A stretch of 64,000 nucleotides of DNA, taken from contig NZ_JANUHB010000002.1 of the NCBI RefSeq assembly GCF_024756255.1, forward strand, positions 372,001 to 436,000. Reading direction: 5' to 3'. This document shows, in pieces, positions 51,375 through 60,633 of the stretch. Position 1 is the stretch's first letter; each line of letters begins with the position of its first letter. Below the pieces are notes generated by a model. The model ran no database searches. It saw nothing but the letters and a program-made list of their open reading frames with translations, and was not told the origin of the DNA. The DNA is from Massilia agilis (GTDB lineage Bacteria; Pseudomonadota; Gammaproteobacteria; Burkholderiales; Burkholderiaceae_D). The translations under genes and the position numbers were made by a program.

Positions 51375-52154
51375 CTACTCTGGAATAGCCACGGCCGTTG
51401 CGAATCCAGTCCATTTTCCGTGGCTTCCAGTGACGACCAACAACTGATTGCCGGCGCCTGCGGTGCTCGCGACCAGCTCCCCGTTTTGATCCCAAAAGGC
51501 GCTGCGCCCGGCCGAAGTCCAACCGCCGGTCGGTCCGCCGTGGTTTGCCATCAACACGGCCATTTCGTGCGATTGACTGTACCCCTGCAGGATGGCGCTG
51601 TCGGCAGGATAGCCCCGCTCGCTGATCAAGACGCTGGACACGTACACGTCCGCCCCCGCACGAGCTGCCGCGGCAGCATGCGAGGGCTGGCTGAAGTCGG
51701 CACAGACCGACAACGCCAGGCGCGTGTCGCACAGGTTGAGCAGGTCACCGCCATTTCCTGGGGCGAAATGCGGCTCTTCGCCGGCATGGAGATGAACTTT
51801 TGTGTACACGGACAACGCTCCCTCTGGATGCAGCACAAAAGCCGCGATCAGCGGCTTGTCATGGGCGGCGGATCGCAGGGGCAAGCCGATCACTGTCGTC
51901 ATCCTTGCCTCGCGCGCATAGCTGCGCAGCGGCGCAATCAAGGGCGTATCAAGATCCTGCGCAAATGCGCCGGACTGCGATGGCAGATAGCCGGTCAGGG
52001 ACAGCTCGGGAAAGACAAGGAACTGCACATCATGGCGATGTGCGGCCTGCATGAAGCACAGGTGACGCTCGACGTTCCGCGCAAGGTCGCCATCATGGAC
52101 GGCGCACTGGGCGGCGGCAAGCACAGGCAATTTCATTGAATTTTCAAGATTCAC
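51375..52154 (-). CDS. carbon-nitrogen hydrolase (nitrilase superfamily)
   Basis: The 259-residue enzyme has the Glu-Lys-Cys triad: FPELSLTGY, YTKVHLHAGEE and LSVCADFSQP. The superfamily cleaves nitriles or amides (amidases, omega-amidases, N-carbamoyl hydrolases); the substrate here is unknown. The start is either a GTG at 52154 overlapping the previous gene by 4 bp or an ATG at 52136 (MKLPVLAAAQ), the second matching the usual N-terminus better. It is coupled to a small membrane-protein gene upstream. Confidence 0.87.
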   Translation of the reverse strand: MNLENSMKLPVLAAAQCAVHDGDLARNVERHLCFMQAAHRHDVQFLVFPELSLTGYLPSQSGAFAQDLDTPLIAPLRSYAREARMTTVIGLPLRSAAHDKPLIAAFVLHPEGALSVYTKVHLHAGEEPHFAPGNGGDLLNLCDTRLALSVCADFSQPSHAAAAARAGADVYVSSVLISERGYPADSAILQGYSQSHEMAVLMANHGGPTGGWTSAGRSAFWDQNGELVASTAGAGNQLLVVTGSHGKWTGFATAVAIPE

Positions 52155-52561
52155 GCTAACGCTTTCACTGCGAGAAGTTCCTTTCGCAACAACAAAACCG
52201 AAAGATAGGCCGCGGCGACCAGGTCAAATCCAAGACAAAACGTCGGCCAGAAATCCGGGACGCCCGGATTGACGATCAGTTCCCCATGAACGACATCGAA
52301 AATCGCGTGCGCGGCCAGGCCCAGGGGCACGAGCCACAAGCTGCGCTTGTACGCCACCATTGCAATACCGGCGAACACGGCTGCCGCCATGGTCTCTTTT
52401 TCAAGCGCCCCTGGCTGCTTGCCCATTACTGCAAACAGCAGGTAATAGGTTGCAATCACAATCAGCAGGACCGGGAAAAAGCTGCGTTCCCGGTCAAAGC
52501 CAACCAGCCTGGAACTCCCGACCGCCATCAAGCCCAGGATAACACCTACCAGTATGTCCAT
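52151..52561 (-). CDS. small four-helix membrane protein (DUF6010-like)
   Basis: The 136-residue product has four hydrophobic segments: ILVGVILGLMAVG, FFPVLLIVIATYYLLFAVMG, LWLVPLGLAAHAIFDVVHG and FCLGFDLVAAAYLSVLLL. The conserved-looking RSLWLVPLGLAAHAIFD resembles what I recall of DUF6010 proteins, but I am not certain. It overlaps the nitrilase gene by 4 bp, so the two are probably one unit. Confidence 0.7.
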   Translation of the reverse strand: MDILVGVILGLMAVGSSRLVGFDRERSFFPVLLIVIATYYLLFAVMGKQPGALEKETMAAAVFAGIAMVAYKRSLWLVPLGLAAHAIFDVVHGELIVNPGVPDFWPTFCLGFDLVAAAYLSVLLLRKELLAVKALA

Positions 52562-52683
52562 GACCCTTCCTCATGTATTTGCTCGTGCGGGCCATTCTAT
52601 GGCGATCGTCACGGCGAGAAATCCATGTTTAGCGGCCACTAATGTTCATCGGCGAACAGTCAATACCGAACTATGATGCCGGC

Positions 52684-52748
52684 CGTTATCTCTAGCAGAT
52701 AACTCTCCCGCAATGCTTTGGCCCCACGACTGCCGTGGGGCTTCTTTT
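52684..52748 (+). ncRNA. candidate small RNA with two hairpins and terminator
   Basis: GTTATCT-CTAGC-AGATAAC (52685-52703) is a perfect 7-bp hairpin. A 17-nt CU-rich linker follows, then GCCCCACG-ACTGC-CGTGGGGC (52721-52741) and a T-rich end TTCTTTT. TATGAT at 52672-52677 could be a -10 box giving a start near 52684. No good -35 box is visible and no open frame fits, so the promoter is doubtful. Alternatively the second hairpin is only a terminator facing the tetR gene end. Confidence 0.35.
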
Positions 52749-53356
52749 CAGGCGAGCGATCCATTTTGCTTGTTTGCTCCCACAATGCCGCCAATACAGT
52801 GGAAAGACACGAGATCTTCGATGTAATCGTCCGTCACCCCATCGTGGGTGACGCTCACCCGCCATGTCACCGCGCCCAACAGCGAATCGAGCCGCATGCG
52901 GAACGACACCTGCGGATTCCATTCCCCCCGGGCGATGGCGCGCACAAACACGGCTTCGAGCGCCGGAATGCGGCGCTGCCAGAATTCCTTCATGACCGGA
53001 TAAAACGCGCCCTCGGGCTGGACCGATGCGGCCAGCTGCAACAGGCTGCGGCCGATCGGGGAATTCATCAAGTCGCGGGAATTGGTCATCAGCTTGCAAA
53101 GATCTGCATGCAGGCTTCCCAGATCCGGGATCGGGGCCATGTGCGCGGCGTCCAGCACATCGATAATGAGCGCGTCGCGCGTTCCCCAGCGCCGGTAAAT
53201 CGACGTTTCGTGCACCGCTGCCGCCTTCGCCACGTTGGCGATGCTGAAGCCGTCGTACCCTTTGTTCGCAAGCTCTTCCAGTGCCGCCGCGATCACCGTT
53301 TCGCGCACGCGCGCACTCCGGCCGCCGGTCCGCTTTTGTTTTGTGCTCGGTTCCAT
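52748..53356 (-). CDS. TetR-family transcriptional regulator
   Basis: The 202-residue repressor has the TetR HTH near its N-terminus: VIAAALEELANKGYDGFSIANVAKAA, then HETSIYRRWGTRDALI. The C-terminal ligand domain is of the TetR_C group with PVMKEFWQRRIPALEAVF. It is divergent from the acetyltransferase gene at 53476, a common repressor-target arrangement. The ATG at 53356 (MEPSTKQ) is preferred over a GTG seven codons earlier. Confidence 0.88.
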   Translation of the reverse strand: MEPSTKQKRTGGRSARVRETVIAAALEELANKGYDGFSIANVAKAAAVHETSIYRRWGTRDALIIDVLDAAHMAPIPDLGSLHADLCKLMTNSRDLMNSPIGRSLLQLAASVQPEGAFYPVMKEFWQRRIPALEAVFVRAIARGEWNPQVSFRMRLDSLLGAVTWRVSVTHDGVTDDYIEDLVSFHCIGGIVGANKQNGSLA

Positions 53357-53475
53357 TCGTTCATCCGTCGATTCCACGCGTCAGCCGGGCATCTTAACGC
53401 AATTCGGGCTGCGCTTGCGGATGCCTGCAAGCGTTACCCGGCATTTTTTAGTCTGTCTTCATTTTGAGAGGAACC

Positions 53476-53943
53476 ATGATCGAAATCCGCGCCGCGACCG
53501 AACAGGACGTTGAGGTCTTCTACAAGCTGATGCTGGAGGAAGCCGAGCACCACAACGCTTTGCAGCACATTCATACCAGCCCTTCCGAGATCAGGCGGGC
53601 GGGCTTCGGCAAGGACCCGCGATTTGGCGTCCTCCTCGCCCAATTCGATGGCGAGCCTGCAGGCTACATCTCCTACACGGTGAATTACTCCATTTGGCTG
53701 GGCGCCGAATTCATGATGATCGACGACGTCTTTGTCACCGCCAAATATCGTGGCAGGAAGATCGGGGAAGCCTTGATGGCGCGTGCGAGACAGGTCGCGC
53801 AAGCTGCGGGCCATACGCGCATACGCTGGGGCGTCGAGAGCAACAATGAGGGCGCGATCCGTTTCTACCAACGCCTGGGCGCAAGCCTGCACACCAAGGG
53901 ACTTTGTACCTGGGAGGTCGGGGACGATCCAGGTCGACATTAA
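53476..53943 (+). CDS. GNAT-family N-acetyltransferase
   Basis: The 155-residue enzyme has the full GNAT core: IRAATEQDVEVFYKLMLEEAE, DDVFVTAKYRGRKIGEALM with the acetyl-CoA loop RGRKIG, and the C-terminal NNEGAIRFYQRLGA. It has the size and features of diamine or aminoglycoside-type small-molecule acetyltransferases (SSAT-like), but the substrate is unknown. GAGAGGAA lies 2-3 nt before this ATG. It is divergent from the tetR gene. Confidence 0.9.
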   Translation: MIEIRAATEQDVEVFYKLMLEEAEHHNALQHIHTSPSEIRRAGFGKDPRFGVLLAQFDGEPAGYISYTVNYSIWLGAEFMMIDDVFVTAKYRGRKIGEALMARARQVAQAAGHTRIRWGVESNNEGAIRFYQRLGASLHTKGLCTWEVGDDPGRH

Positions 53944-53954
53944 CGCAAGCGTGG

Positions 53955-53982
53955 TTGCATTAATGTTTTTCCATGCTATACT
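53955..53982 (+). promoter_or_regulatory. sigma-70 type promoter for the gene at 54020
   Basis: TTGCAT and TATACT are 16 bp apart, giving a start near 53990 and a 30-nt leader. The same 8-mer TAACGCAA stands on each side (53941-53948 and 53988-53995), and GGTTGC/GCAACC form inverted halves, so a regulator may bind around it. Confidence 0.6.
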
Positions 53983-54019
53983 GCCGCTAACGCAACCATC
54001 CCTGCCTTAACTCATCGCG

Positions 54020-54763
54020 ATGAATCTCGCCATTAACATCATCGGTAGTCATTCGACCTTCGCGAAGGTGAAGGCAGCATTTGGCGACGGGCCGCGGCGC
54101 GTGCATCGTGGAACAGAGCTGCTGGGGCGCGCTGGAATTGTGCCTTTCGTGACATACACGGCAGCAGTGGCCAGCGAAAAGGATCTCGCAATTGCACCGG
54201 AAGGGCTGACAATCGTGGTGGTCGATGGCGGCGACACTGCCTTGCTCGCCCGTCTTTCCCACATGCGCAAGCAAGGTGGCCTCAACGTGCCGGTCATTGG
54301 CATCGCGTCGAGCGAAGCAAACCTGCAATCGATGGCACAGTACAGCCGCGCCGTGGCGGACTGGCTGTTCCCCGATTTCGGCCCGGCGGAACTCGCGTTC
54401 CGGCTATTGGCGCTGGCAACCGGCTCCCAACGCAGCGTGCACCGGCTTGCCTGCGGCGAGATTACGTTGGAGCGCGAGCGCCGCGCGATTTCCCTGAACG
54501 GGCGTTCCGTGCGGTTAAGTCCAACCGAAGTGGCGCTCGCGGAATTTTTCCTGACCAGGTCCAGCAGGGTGATCTCGTTACCGGAGCTGGTGGCGTTCTT
54601 TAACGAGTCCGGCAAATCGAGCGCGATGAACAATATCCGCGTTGCGATCTACCAGCTCAGGCTCAAGCTGGAAGAGCTGAGCAATTTCCGGCTTACGCTG
54701 GTCACGCTGTACCGACAAGGGTACTCGCTGCGACCAGCGCGTCCGGCTTCCCTCCCCGCCTGA
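54020..54763 (+). CDS. OmpR-type winged-helix regulator with degenerate receiver
   Basis: The 247-residue protein has a C-terminal winged helix (about 145-240): LACGEITLERERRAISLNGR, VRLSPTEVALAEFFL, NNIRVAIYQLRLKLEE and a wing near LVTLYRQGYSLRP. The N-terminal 130 residues show the size and strand-helix pattern of a receiver (TIVVVDGGDTALLARLSHMR) but lack the Asp cluster, the MPG loop and the KP Lys. So it is a pseudo-receiver or another sensor. No histidine kinase is adjacent. Confidence 0.8.
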   Translation: MNLAINIIGSHSTFAKVKAAFGDGPRRVHRGTELLGRAGIVPFVTYTAAVASEKDLAIAPEGLTIVVVDGGDTALLARLSHMRKQGGLNVPVIGIASSEANLQSMAQYSRAVADWLFPDFGPAELAFRLLALATGSQRSVHRLACGEITLERERRAISLNGRSVRLSPTEVALAEFFLTRSSRVISLPELVAFFNESGKSSAMNNIRVAIYQLRLKLEELSNFRLTLVTLYRQGYSLRPARPASLPA

Positions 54764-54779
54764 CCGGGCGGCTATCCGG

Positions 54780-55370
54780 TTAATCGGCCTTGATGCCCTC
54801 GACCTGGATCTGCAACTGGGTCAAGGTCTTGAAGCCGTAGCTGGCGCCGTAGCTGACGCCGTAATCGGCACGGTCGAACTGCGCGCTGGCCTCGGCGCCG
54901 CACACCTCGCGCTTGATCATCGGGTTGACGAAGCACTTGAACGATTCGAGTTTGAGGGTCAGCGGCTTGGTGACGCCGTGGAAGGTGAATTGACCGCTGA
55001 CGGCAACGGGAGTGTCGCCTTCGAATCGGATATCGCTGCCCTTGAAATGCGCAGTCGGGAATTTGGCGACATCGAAAAATTCCGCGGTTTTCAGGTGCTT
55101 GTCCAGCGCTACGTTACCCGTATCAACCGAGCCAGCGTCGATCGTCACATCGACGGTGCCGGTTTTGGCCGCACGGTCCAGCGTGACGGTGCCGCTGCTC
55201 TTGGTGAACTTGCCGCGCCAGGTCGAGATGCCGCCAAAGTGATCGGCCGCAAAGCTTGGGTAGGTATGGGTCGGGTCCAGGTTGTAGGTGGTCGGTGCCG
55301 CCATGGCCGAACCAAGGGCGGTGACGGAAAGTGCGGCGAACAGAGCTACGACGAGCGAATGCTTCTTCAA
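54780..55370 (-). CDS. YceI-family periplasmic protein, copy 1
   Basis: The 196-residue product starts at a TTG with AGGAG 7 nt upstream; the longer frame above it lies across the second yceI-like gene in another frame and is not coding. A signal peptide ([23 protein letters not shown]) precedes the lipocalin-like YceI barrel with [19 protein letters not shown] and [21 protein letters not shown]. YceI proteins bind isoprenoids such as quinones. The one extra Cys pair (KCFVNP and [11 protein letters not shown]) could form a disulfide. Third gene of the b561-YceI-YceI run. Confidence 0.9.
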   Translation of the reverse strand: MKKHSLVVALFAALSVTALGSAMAAPTTYNLDPTHTYPSFAADHFGGISTWRGKFTKSSGTVTLDRAAKTGTVDVTIDAGSVDTGNVALDKHLKTAEFFDVAKFPTAHFKGSDIRFEGDTPVAVSGQFTFHGVTKPLTLKLESFKCFVNPMIKREVCGAEASAQFDRADYGVSYGASYGFKTLTQLQIQVEGIKAD

Positions 55371-55396
55371 AATATACTCCTGAGGTGAGATCAGCC

Positions 55397-55963
55397 TTAT
55401 TGGCCGGTATAAACGATGTGGAATTTCAGTTGGACGTCGTTGGCGACGATGGCGGTATCGCCCCAGTCGCCCTGGCCGACGCCGTAGTCCAGGCGCCTGA
55501 TCGGCAGCACGCCGTCGAACACCTGGGCGGCGCCCTCCTTGCGGTATTGCATGGGAACGATCACGCTTTTTGCCTTGCCGCGGATCGTCAGCGTTCCCGT
55601 GACGTCGTAGCGGCCGTTGGCGCCGGGCTTGATGGAGCTCGACACAAAGGTCGCGCGCGGGAAGCTCTTCGCGTCGAACCAGTCCTTGCCGGTGACTTCG
55701 TGGTTGTACTCCGCATTGCCAAGATCGAAGCTGTTCACATCGACGTCGATCTGCGCCTTCGACTTGGGCAGGTTCGAGGGATCGAACTGAAGTTTGGCGT
55801 TGACGGTCTTGAACTTGCCGTCGACCGGGACGTTCATCTGCTTGAAAGTCGCGGTCAAGCTGCTCTTCGAAAGATCGACTGCTGCATGGGCTACAAGCGC
55901 TCCTCCCGACAGCGATACGCCGGCAAGCAGCGCGAGCATGCGGACTTTGGATTGGTGGAACAT
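55397..55963 (-). CDS. YceI-family periplasmic protein, copy 2
   Basis: The 188-residue product has a signal peptide (about 28 residues, GGALVAHA) and the YceI domain: [40 protein letters not shown] and [11 protein letters not shown]. It is only distantly similar to copy 1 and belongs to the branch with [11 protein letters not shown], which often accompanies a cytochrome b561. GGAGG lies 6-7 nt before the ATG. It starts 26 bp after the b561 gene and is 26 bp before copy 1. Confidence 0.92.
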   Translation of the reverse strand: MFHQSKVRMLALLAGVSLSGGALVAHAAVDLSKSSLTATFKQMNVPVDGKFKTVNAKLQFDPSNLPKSKAQIDVDVNSFDLGNAEYNHEVTGKDWFDAKSFPRATFVSSSIKPGANGRYDVTGTLTIRGKAKSVIVPMQYRKEGAAQVFDGVLPIRRLDYGVGQGDWGDTAIVANDVQLKFHIVYTGQ

Positions 55964-55989
55964 GTTGGGCCTCCTGAAAATTTGAATCG

Positions 55990-56550
55990 TTACCGGCCGA
56001 ACGGCAGCATCCGCTGCAGCAGGCGCTGGCGATCGAAAAGTTGGTGTTTGACGACGGCCAGCAGGTGCCCTGCCACCGCGGCCAGCAAGCCATAGTTCAG
56101 CCAGATGTGAACCGCCTTGAGCACCTTTGCCAACGCGGGATCGGCGTCGATAAAGGTGGGCAGCGGGAGCACCCCGAGATACACCACCGGCACCCCGGCC
56201 GCGGACGTGTAGAAATAGCCGCTAACCGGTATCGACAGCATCAGCACGTAGAGCAGCGCGTGGCCGGCATGGGCTGCCAGCTTTTCCCAACCGTGCATCC
56301 CGTCTGGCAGTTCAGGCGGTTGATGCGTTGCCCGCCACAGCAGGCGCGACAGCGCCAATGCCAGCACGGTCACGCCGATCCACTTATGCCAGGAGAAGTA
56401 GCGCAGCTTGGTCGGTGTGATGCCGTGGATCTCGGTCATGATCCAGCCAAGCGCAAAGCCCCACACCATCAGGGCGGCAACGGCCCAGTGGAGGGCGATT
56501 GCGGTGTTCGTATATTTGGCGGTGGTACGGGTCGGGATAGAACTCTTCAT
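55990..56550 (-). CDS. cytochrome b561 family protein
   Basis: The 186-residue membrane protein has four helices with the heme-ligand histidines: [37 protein letters not shown] and [20 protein letters not shown]. The fold matches E. coli YceJ/CybB, which passes electrons from quinol across the membrane. YceI and YceJ are neighbours in E. coli as well. The start at MKSSIPT is chosen over a TTG three codons before; no strong ribosome binding site is seen. The two yceI genes follow it on the same strand. Confidence 0.92.
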   Translation of the reverse strand: MKSSIPTRTTAKYTNTAIALHWAVAALMVWGFALGWIMTEIHGITPTKLRYFSWHKWIGVTVLALALSRLLWRATHQPPELPDGMHGWEKLAAHAGHALLYVLMLSIPVSGYFYTSAAGVPVVYLGVLPLPTFIDADPALAKVLKAVHIWLNYGLLAAVAGHLLAVVKHQLFDRQRLLQRMLPFGR

Positions 56551-56649
56551 TGCTTGCAATGAGTTGGGGTAATGGGTTCAATGATATGGCCCAGCTCCCA
56601 TGCAAACAATCGCTTACAATGGATCGTTAATATCTAAATTTTCGATACC

Positions 56650-57579
56650 ATGGCCGAGCGAACGCCCACTCTTGACCAGTTGCGGGTCTTTCTTGCTGTC
56701 GTCGAACGTGGCAGTTTTTCTGGCGCTGCGGACGCGCTTGACCGGGCCCAGTCAGTAATCAGCTACACCATCGGCAACCTTGAAGCCCAGTTCGGCTTCG
56801 CGCTGTTCGAGCGCGGGCGCAGGCGCCCTGTGCTCACGGAAGCCGGGCGCGCCGTGCTGGCAGATGCGCGCCGCGTGGACCTGCTGGTGAGCGAACTGGC
56901 AGCGCGCGCGGAAGGCCTGGCCAAGGGGCTGGAAGGCGAGGTCTCGTTGGCGGTCGATGTCATGTATCCGTCGGCCGCGCTGGTCCCGGTGTTGCAGGCG
57001 TTTGCCGTGCAGTTTCCGACGACGGCGCTCAAGCTCAAGATGGAAGCGCTGGGAGGCGTGCTGAAGCTCGTGCTCGACGGCGAATCGGGATTCGGCATCG
57101 CCGGTCCGCAAGGAAGCTGGCCAGACCAGATCGATGCCGTCCCGGCCGGTGCAATCGTTCTGGAAGTGGTTGCGGCGCCTTCCCATCCCCTCGCCCAGTT
57201 CGAGGAACAGATTCCAATCACCGCGCTGCGCGAACACACCCAACTGGTTCTGTCGGATCGCAGCAGGATGACCGAGGGACGCGACTTCAACGTGTATTCA
57301 ACGCGGACCTGGCGCCTGGGGGACCTGGATGCCAAGCACCGCCTGCTGGTGGCGGGGCTCGGCTGGGGCTCCATGCCAAGCCACATCATCGAACAAGACC
57401 TTGCGAACGGGACGCTGGTGCGACTGGCGCTGGCGGACAGGGGGCGGTTGATTTATCCGTTCTCGCTGATCCGGCGCCTGGACTTCGCGACCGGTCCAGC
57501 GACCGAGTGGCTGATGGAACGATTCCGTGACGCGTCGCGCCAAATGGTGCAGCAGCCGGCGCAAGCGCCCGGCATTTGA
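56650..57579 (+). CDS. LysR-family transcriptional regulator
   Basis: The 309-residue regulator has the HTH FSGAADALDRAQSVISYTIGNLE (residues about 20-42) and a typical effector domain (VSLAVDVMYPSAALVPVL, LVLSDRSRMTEGRDFNVYS). It is divergent from the b561-YceI operon with a 99-bp gap and may control it, which is inference from layout. A strong bidirectional terminator follows. Confidence 0.93.
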   Translation: MAERTPTLDQLRVFLAVVERGSFSGAADALDRAQSVISYTIGNLEAQFGFALFERGRRRPVLTEAGRAVLADARRVDLLVSELAARAEGLAKGLEGEVSLAVDVMYPSAALVPVLQAFAVQFPTTALKLKMEALGGVLKLVLDGESGFGIAGPQGSWPDQIDAVPAGAIVLEVVAAPSHPLAQFEEQIPITALREHTQLVLSDRSRMTEGRDFNVYSTRTWRLGDLDAKHRLLVAGLGWGSMPSHIIEQDLANGTLVRLALADRGRLIYPFSLIRRLDFATGPATEWLMERFRDASRQMVQQPAQAPGI

Positions 57580-57611
57580 GTGCGTCAAAGCGCGCAGGCG
57601 CTTCAGAAATG

Positions 57612-57639
57612 AAAAAAGCCGCTTTGCAGCGGCTTTTTT
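57612..57639. terminator. bidirectional intrinsic terminator
   Basis: AAAAAAGCCGCT-TTGC-AGCGGCTTTTTT: a perfect 6-bp GC-rich core with A- and T-runs on both sides. It serves the LysR gene from the left and tRNA-Ser from the right. Confidence 0.9.
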
Positions 57640-57647
57640 GCTCAACT

Positions 57648-57741
57648 TGGCGGAGGCGGTGGGATTCGAACCCACGATACAGGTTTAAGCCCGTATGCTT
57701 CCTTAGCAGGGAAGTGCCTTCGGCCACTCGGCCACGCCTCC
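57648..57741 (-). tRNA. tRNA-Ser (anticodon GCT)
   Basis: On the minus strand the acceptor GGAGGCG pairs with CGCCTCC, followed by discriminator G and an encoded CCA. The anticodon loop is CTGCTAA with GCT. A long variable arm (ACGGGCTTAAACCTGT region) and the T-loop GGTTCGAATCC mark it as a type II serine tRNA reading AGC/AGU. Confidence 0.96.
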
Positions 57742-57835
57742 AGTCTCAGCTCCGGTGCTCCAGAACCGAGAGCACGCATATTAATGGGGACGATTCATTT
57801 GGTCAAGGAACACGCCCCATTTTTTTTCAACTTTT

Positions 57836-59083
57836 TTAAGCCTTGTCCAGTTCGAAGGCACGGTGCAGCGCGCGCACTGCCAGCTCCATGTATTTCTCGT
57901 CGATCAGCACGGAAATCTTGATCTCGGAGGTCGAGATCATCATGATGTTGATGCCTTCCGCCGCCAGCGTCTGGAACATGTGCGTTGCGACGCCTACGTG
58001 GCTGCGCATGCCCACGCCCACGGCCGACACCTTGGACACCTTGGCGTCGCCCAGGATCCGGGTCGCGCCCAGCTGCTCCTTCACGCTCTCCAGCACGCCC
58101 ATCGCCTTGGCGTAGTCGCCGCGCGAGACGGTGAACGTGAAATCGGTCTTGCCTTCCACCGACTGGTTCTGGATGATCATGTCCACTTCGATGTTGGCGT
58201 CCGAGATCGGGCCCAGGATGCCGAAGGCGACTCCCGGACGGTCCGGCACGCCCAGGACGGTGATTTTGGCTTCATCGCGGTGGAAAGCGATACCGGAGAT
58301 GACGGCTTGTTCCATGTTGGTTTCTTCCTCAAACGAAATCAGGGTGCCGGAATTCGCTTCTTCTTCCAGCGGCATCAGGGGATCGGTCAGCGACGAGAGC
58401 ACGCGCGTGGGCACGTGGTAGTTGCCGGCAAATTCGACCGAGCGGGTCTGGAGAACTTTCGAGCCCAGCGAGGCCAGCTCGAGCATTTCCTCGAAGGTGA
58501 TCTTGTTCAAGCGACGCGCCTCTTCCACCACGCGCGGGTCGGTCGTGTACACGCCGTCCACGTCGGTGTAGATCAGGCATTCGTCAGCCTTGAGGGCAGC
58601 GGCGATCGCCACGGCCGAGGTATCCGAGCCACCACGGCCCAGCGTCGAGATGTTGCCCTCTTCGTCCACACCCTGGAAGCCGGTGATGATGACGATCTTG
58701 CCAGCGTCGAGGTCGGCCCTGACGCGGCTGTCGTCGATCGACTGGATGCGCGCCTTGGTGAAGGCCGAGTCGGTCTTGATGCCAACCTGCCAGCCGGTGT
58801 AGGAGACTGCGTCCTTGCCGCGCGCCAGCAGGGCCATCGCCAGCAGGCCGACCGAGACTTGCTCGCCGGTCGAGGCGATCATGTCCAGTTCACGCGGGTC
58901 CGGCTGAGGCATGATTTCCTTGGCCAGTCCGATGAGGCGATTGGTTTCGCCCGCCATTGCGGACGGCACCACCACAATCTTGTGCCCTGCGTCATGCCAT
59001 TTGGCGACACGGGCTGCGACGTTCTTGATCCGTTCCGTCGAGCCCATCGACGTCCCGCCGTACTTGTGAACAATTAAAGCCAT
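57836..59083 (-). CDS. lysC: aspartate kinase
   Basis: The 415-residue enzyme phosphorylates aspartate, the first step to lysine, threonine and methionine. The start motif ALIVHKYGGTSMGS, the middle TGFQGV and GRGGSDTSAVA, and DVDGVYTTDPR are characteristic. Two ACT domains follow (about 265-340 and 345-415) with GVAFGILGPISDANI and ISTSEIKISVLIDE, which bind feedback effectors. It lies between tilS and tRNA-Ser with no terminator before the tRNA. Confidence 0.97.
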   Translation of the reverse strand: MALIVHKYGGTSMGSTERIKNVAARVAKWHDAGHKIVVVPSAMAGETNRLIGLAKEIMPQPDPRELDMIASTGEQVSVGLLAMALLARGKDAVSYTGWQVGIKTDSAFTKARIQSIDDSRVRADLDAGKIVIITGFQGVDEEGNISTLGRGGSDTSAVAIAAALKADECLIYTDVDGVYTTDPRVVEEARRLNKITFEEMLELASLGSKVLQTRSVEFAGNYHVPTRVLSSLTDPLMPLEEEANSGTLISFEEETNMEQAVISGIAFHRDEAKITVLGVPDRPGVAFGILGPISDANIEVDMIIQNQSVEGKTDFTFTVSRGDYAKAMGVLESVKEQLGATRILGDAKVSKVSAVGVGMRSHVGVATHMFQTLAAEGINIMMISTSEIKISVLIDEKYMELAVRALHRAFELDKA

Positions 59084-59205
59084 AGCGATTCGGTTATTCC
59101 GCTTGAGTAAAATCAAAGGTAACGACTACTCTAGCATGCTGCAACGCAAAATCACAAGTCGGGAAAACCGAAATTTCTCAGAACCTTTGAGAATATGTTA
59201 ATTCC

Positions 59206-60633
59206 TTAAAGGAATGGCTTCATTTCCCACCGTAAAGCTATCGGCTGCGTTGCTTCGCTGACAAGATGGCGGCAATCCATGCCGATACCGGCGGCGAACA
59301 GGAGGTCATACCCTGCGAATACCAAGGGCAAGCGTTCACGCTCCCAGGCCGGCACGCCGAGCGCCTGGTAGTGCGCCTTCAGGCTGCGCGTGGGACGGTT
59401 GGTGGCCGGCTTGAGGCGTTCGCCACCTTTGCGAAAATCGATTTGCAGCGTCCGGGCGCGCAGCCAGTCCGGATCAAAGCCTTGGGGCGCGGGGTCGAAG
59501 TGGAGCACGCCGCCGTAGTCCGGGAAGGCAAGCGAGGCCTCGCCGTTCCAGCGGAACGCCTGCCCTTCTCTTTGGATGACGCCGACGTCATCGGGGTCGC
59601 GCATGCCGGCCAGGGTCGCCAGCCGCGGCGTGATGTAAAGGCGATCGCGGTGGCGCCGGATTTCGCACTCGGGATGCGTGACGCGCAGTTGCGCATCCTC
59701 GCGCGCGTCCAGTGCCTGGGCCGCCATCTGCTCCAGCCAGGAGGTGGACGGCATCCTGATGCCGCGCTGGGCCAGCCAATAGCGCAGCAGGTTGTGGATG
59801 CGGTCTTCGTTCAGCTTGCGCAGGCACGGCAGCGACAGCGCGTCGCCCGCCAGGCAGGCGGCGAGATCCTGGGCGGCCAGTTCGTTCAGCAGCCGCTGGG
59901 CGGACTGGGCGTGCGCGGCGCTCCTTGCCACCCGCTCCTGAAAGCCGGGGAACGCCTGCGCCAGCGCCGGCATGACCTGGTGGCGCAGCGCGTTGCGGGC
60001 GTAGCGCGGATCGATGTTCGACTCGTCCTCGACCCAGCCAAGGGCCTCTTCGCGCGCCCAGCTTTCCAGTTCAGCGCGTGTCAGGCCGAGCAGCGGGCGC
60101 GCCATCACCACGTCGGCAGTGCCGAGCAAGGTCGGCGCCCGGTTGGCCGTGTCCATGCCGGACAACCCGGCCGGCCCGGAGCCGCGCAGCAGTTGCAGGA
60201 GCACGGTCTCGGCCTGGTCGTCCAGATGGTGGGCGGTCAGCAGCAGGCCCACGCCGTGCTGCACGCACATCTGGCCAAGCGCCGCATAGCGCTCCTTGCG
60301 CGCGGCTTGCTCGACGCCGGAACGGCCCTTGTCCACCGCGACGCGGCGATGGTCGAAGCGCACGCCGAGCTGCGCGCAAGCGCGCTCGCAATGGGCCAGC
60401 CACTGGTCCGCGTTCGGGCTCAGGCCATGGTGGACGTGGAAGGCGAACAGGGAAATGCCGTGCTCGCGCGCCCATGCGTGGGCCAGGTGCAGCAGCACCA
60501 TGGAATCGAGCCCGCCGCTGAAGGCGACGGCGATGGCGGGAGAAGGAAATTCGGCCCGCAGCGCGTCGAGCACGCGTGCGAGCCTGGCGGGAATCGACCG
60601 GGCCTGGTCCGGCCCGGCGTGTGGACGACTCAC
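59206..60633 (-). CDS. tilS: tRNA(Ile)-lysidine synthase
   Basis: The 475-residue enzyme adds lysine to C34 of tRNA-Ile(CAU), changing its reading from AUG to AUA. The N-type ATP pyrophosphatase loop is [11 protein letters not shown] (SGGLDS at 39-44); the following [13 protein letters not shown] and [17 protein letters not shown] are TilS hallmarks, and the C-terminal tRNA-binding part is present ([17 protein letters not shown]). It overlaps accA by 4 bp. Confidence 0.96.
   Translation of the reverse strand: MSRPHAGPDQARSIPARLARVLDALRAEFPSPAIAVAFSGGLDSMVLLHLAHAWAREHGISLFAFHVHHGLSPNADQWLAHCERACAQLGVRFDHRRVAVDKGRSGVEQAARKERYAALGQMCVQHGVGLLLTAHHLDDQAETVLLQLLRGSGPAGLSGMDTANRAPTLLGTADVVMARPLLGLTRAELESWAREEALGWVEDESNIDPRYARNALRHQVMPALAQAFPGFQERVARSAAHAQSAQRLLNELAAQDLAACLAGDALSLPCLRKLNEDRIHNLLRYWLAQRGIRMPSTSWLEQMAAQALDAREDAQLRVTHPECEIRRHRDRLYITPRLATLAGMRDPDDVGVIQREGQAFRWNGEASLAFPDYGGVLHFDPAPQGFDPDWLRARTLQIDFRKGGERLKPATNRPTRSLKAHYQALGVPAWERERLPLVFAGYDLLFAAGIGMDCRHLVSEATQPIALRWEMKPFL

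Noticed and set aside
55371-56093. Upstream in-frame extension of the first YceI protein to 437 residues
   Set aside because: The extension runs out of frame across the second YceI gene and the end of the cytochrome gene, has no signal peptide logic, and a good AGGAG-TTG start exists at 55370.
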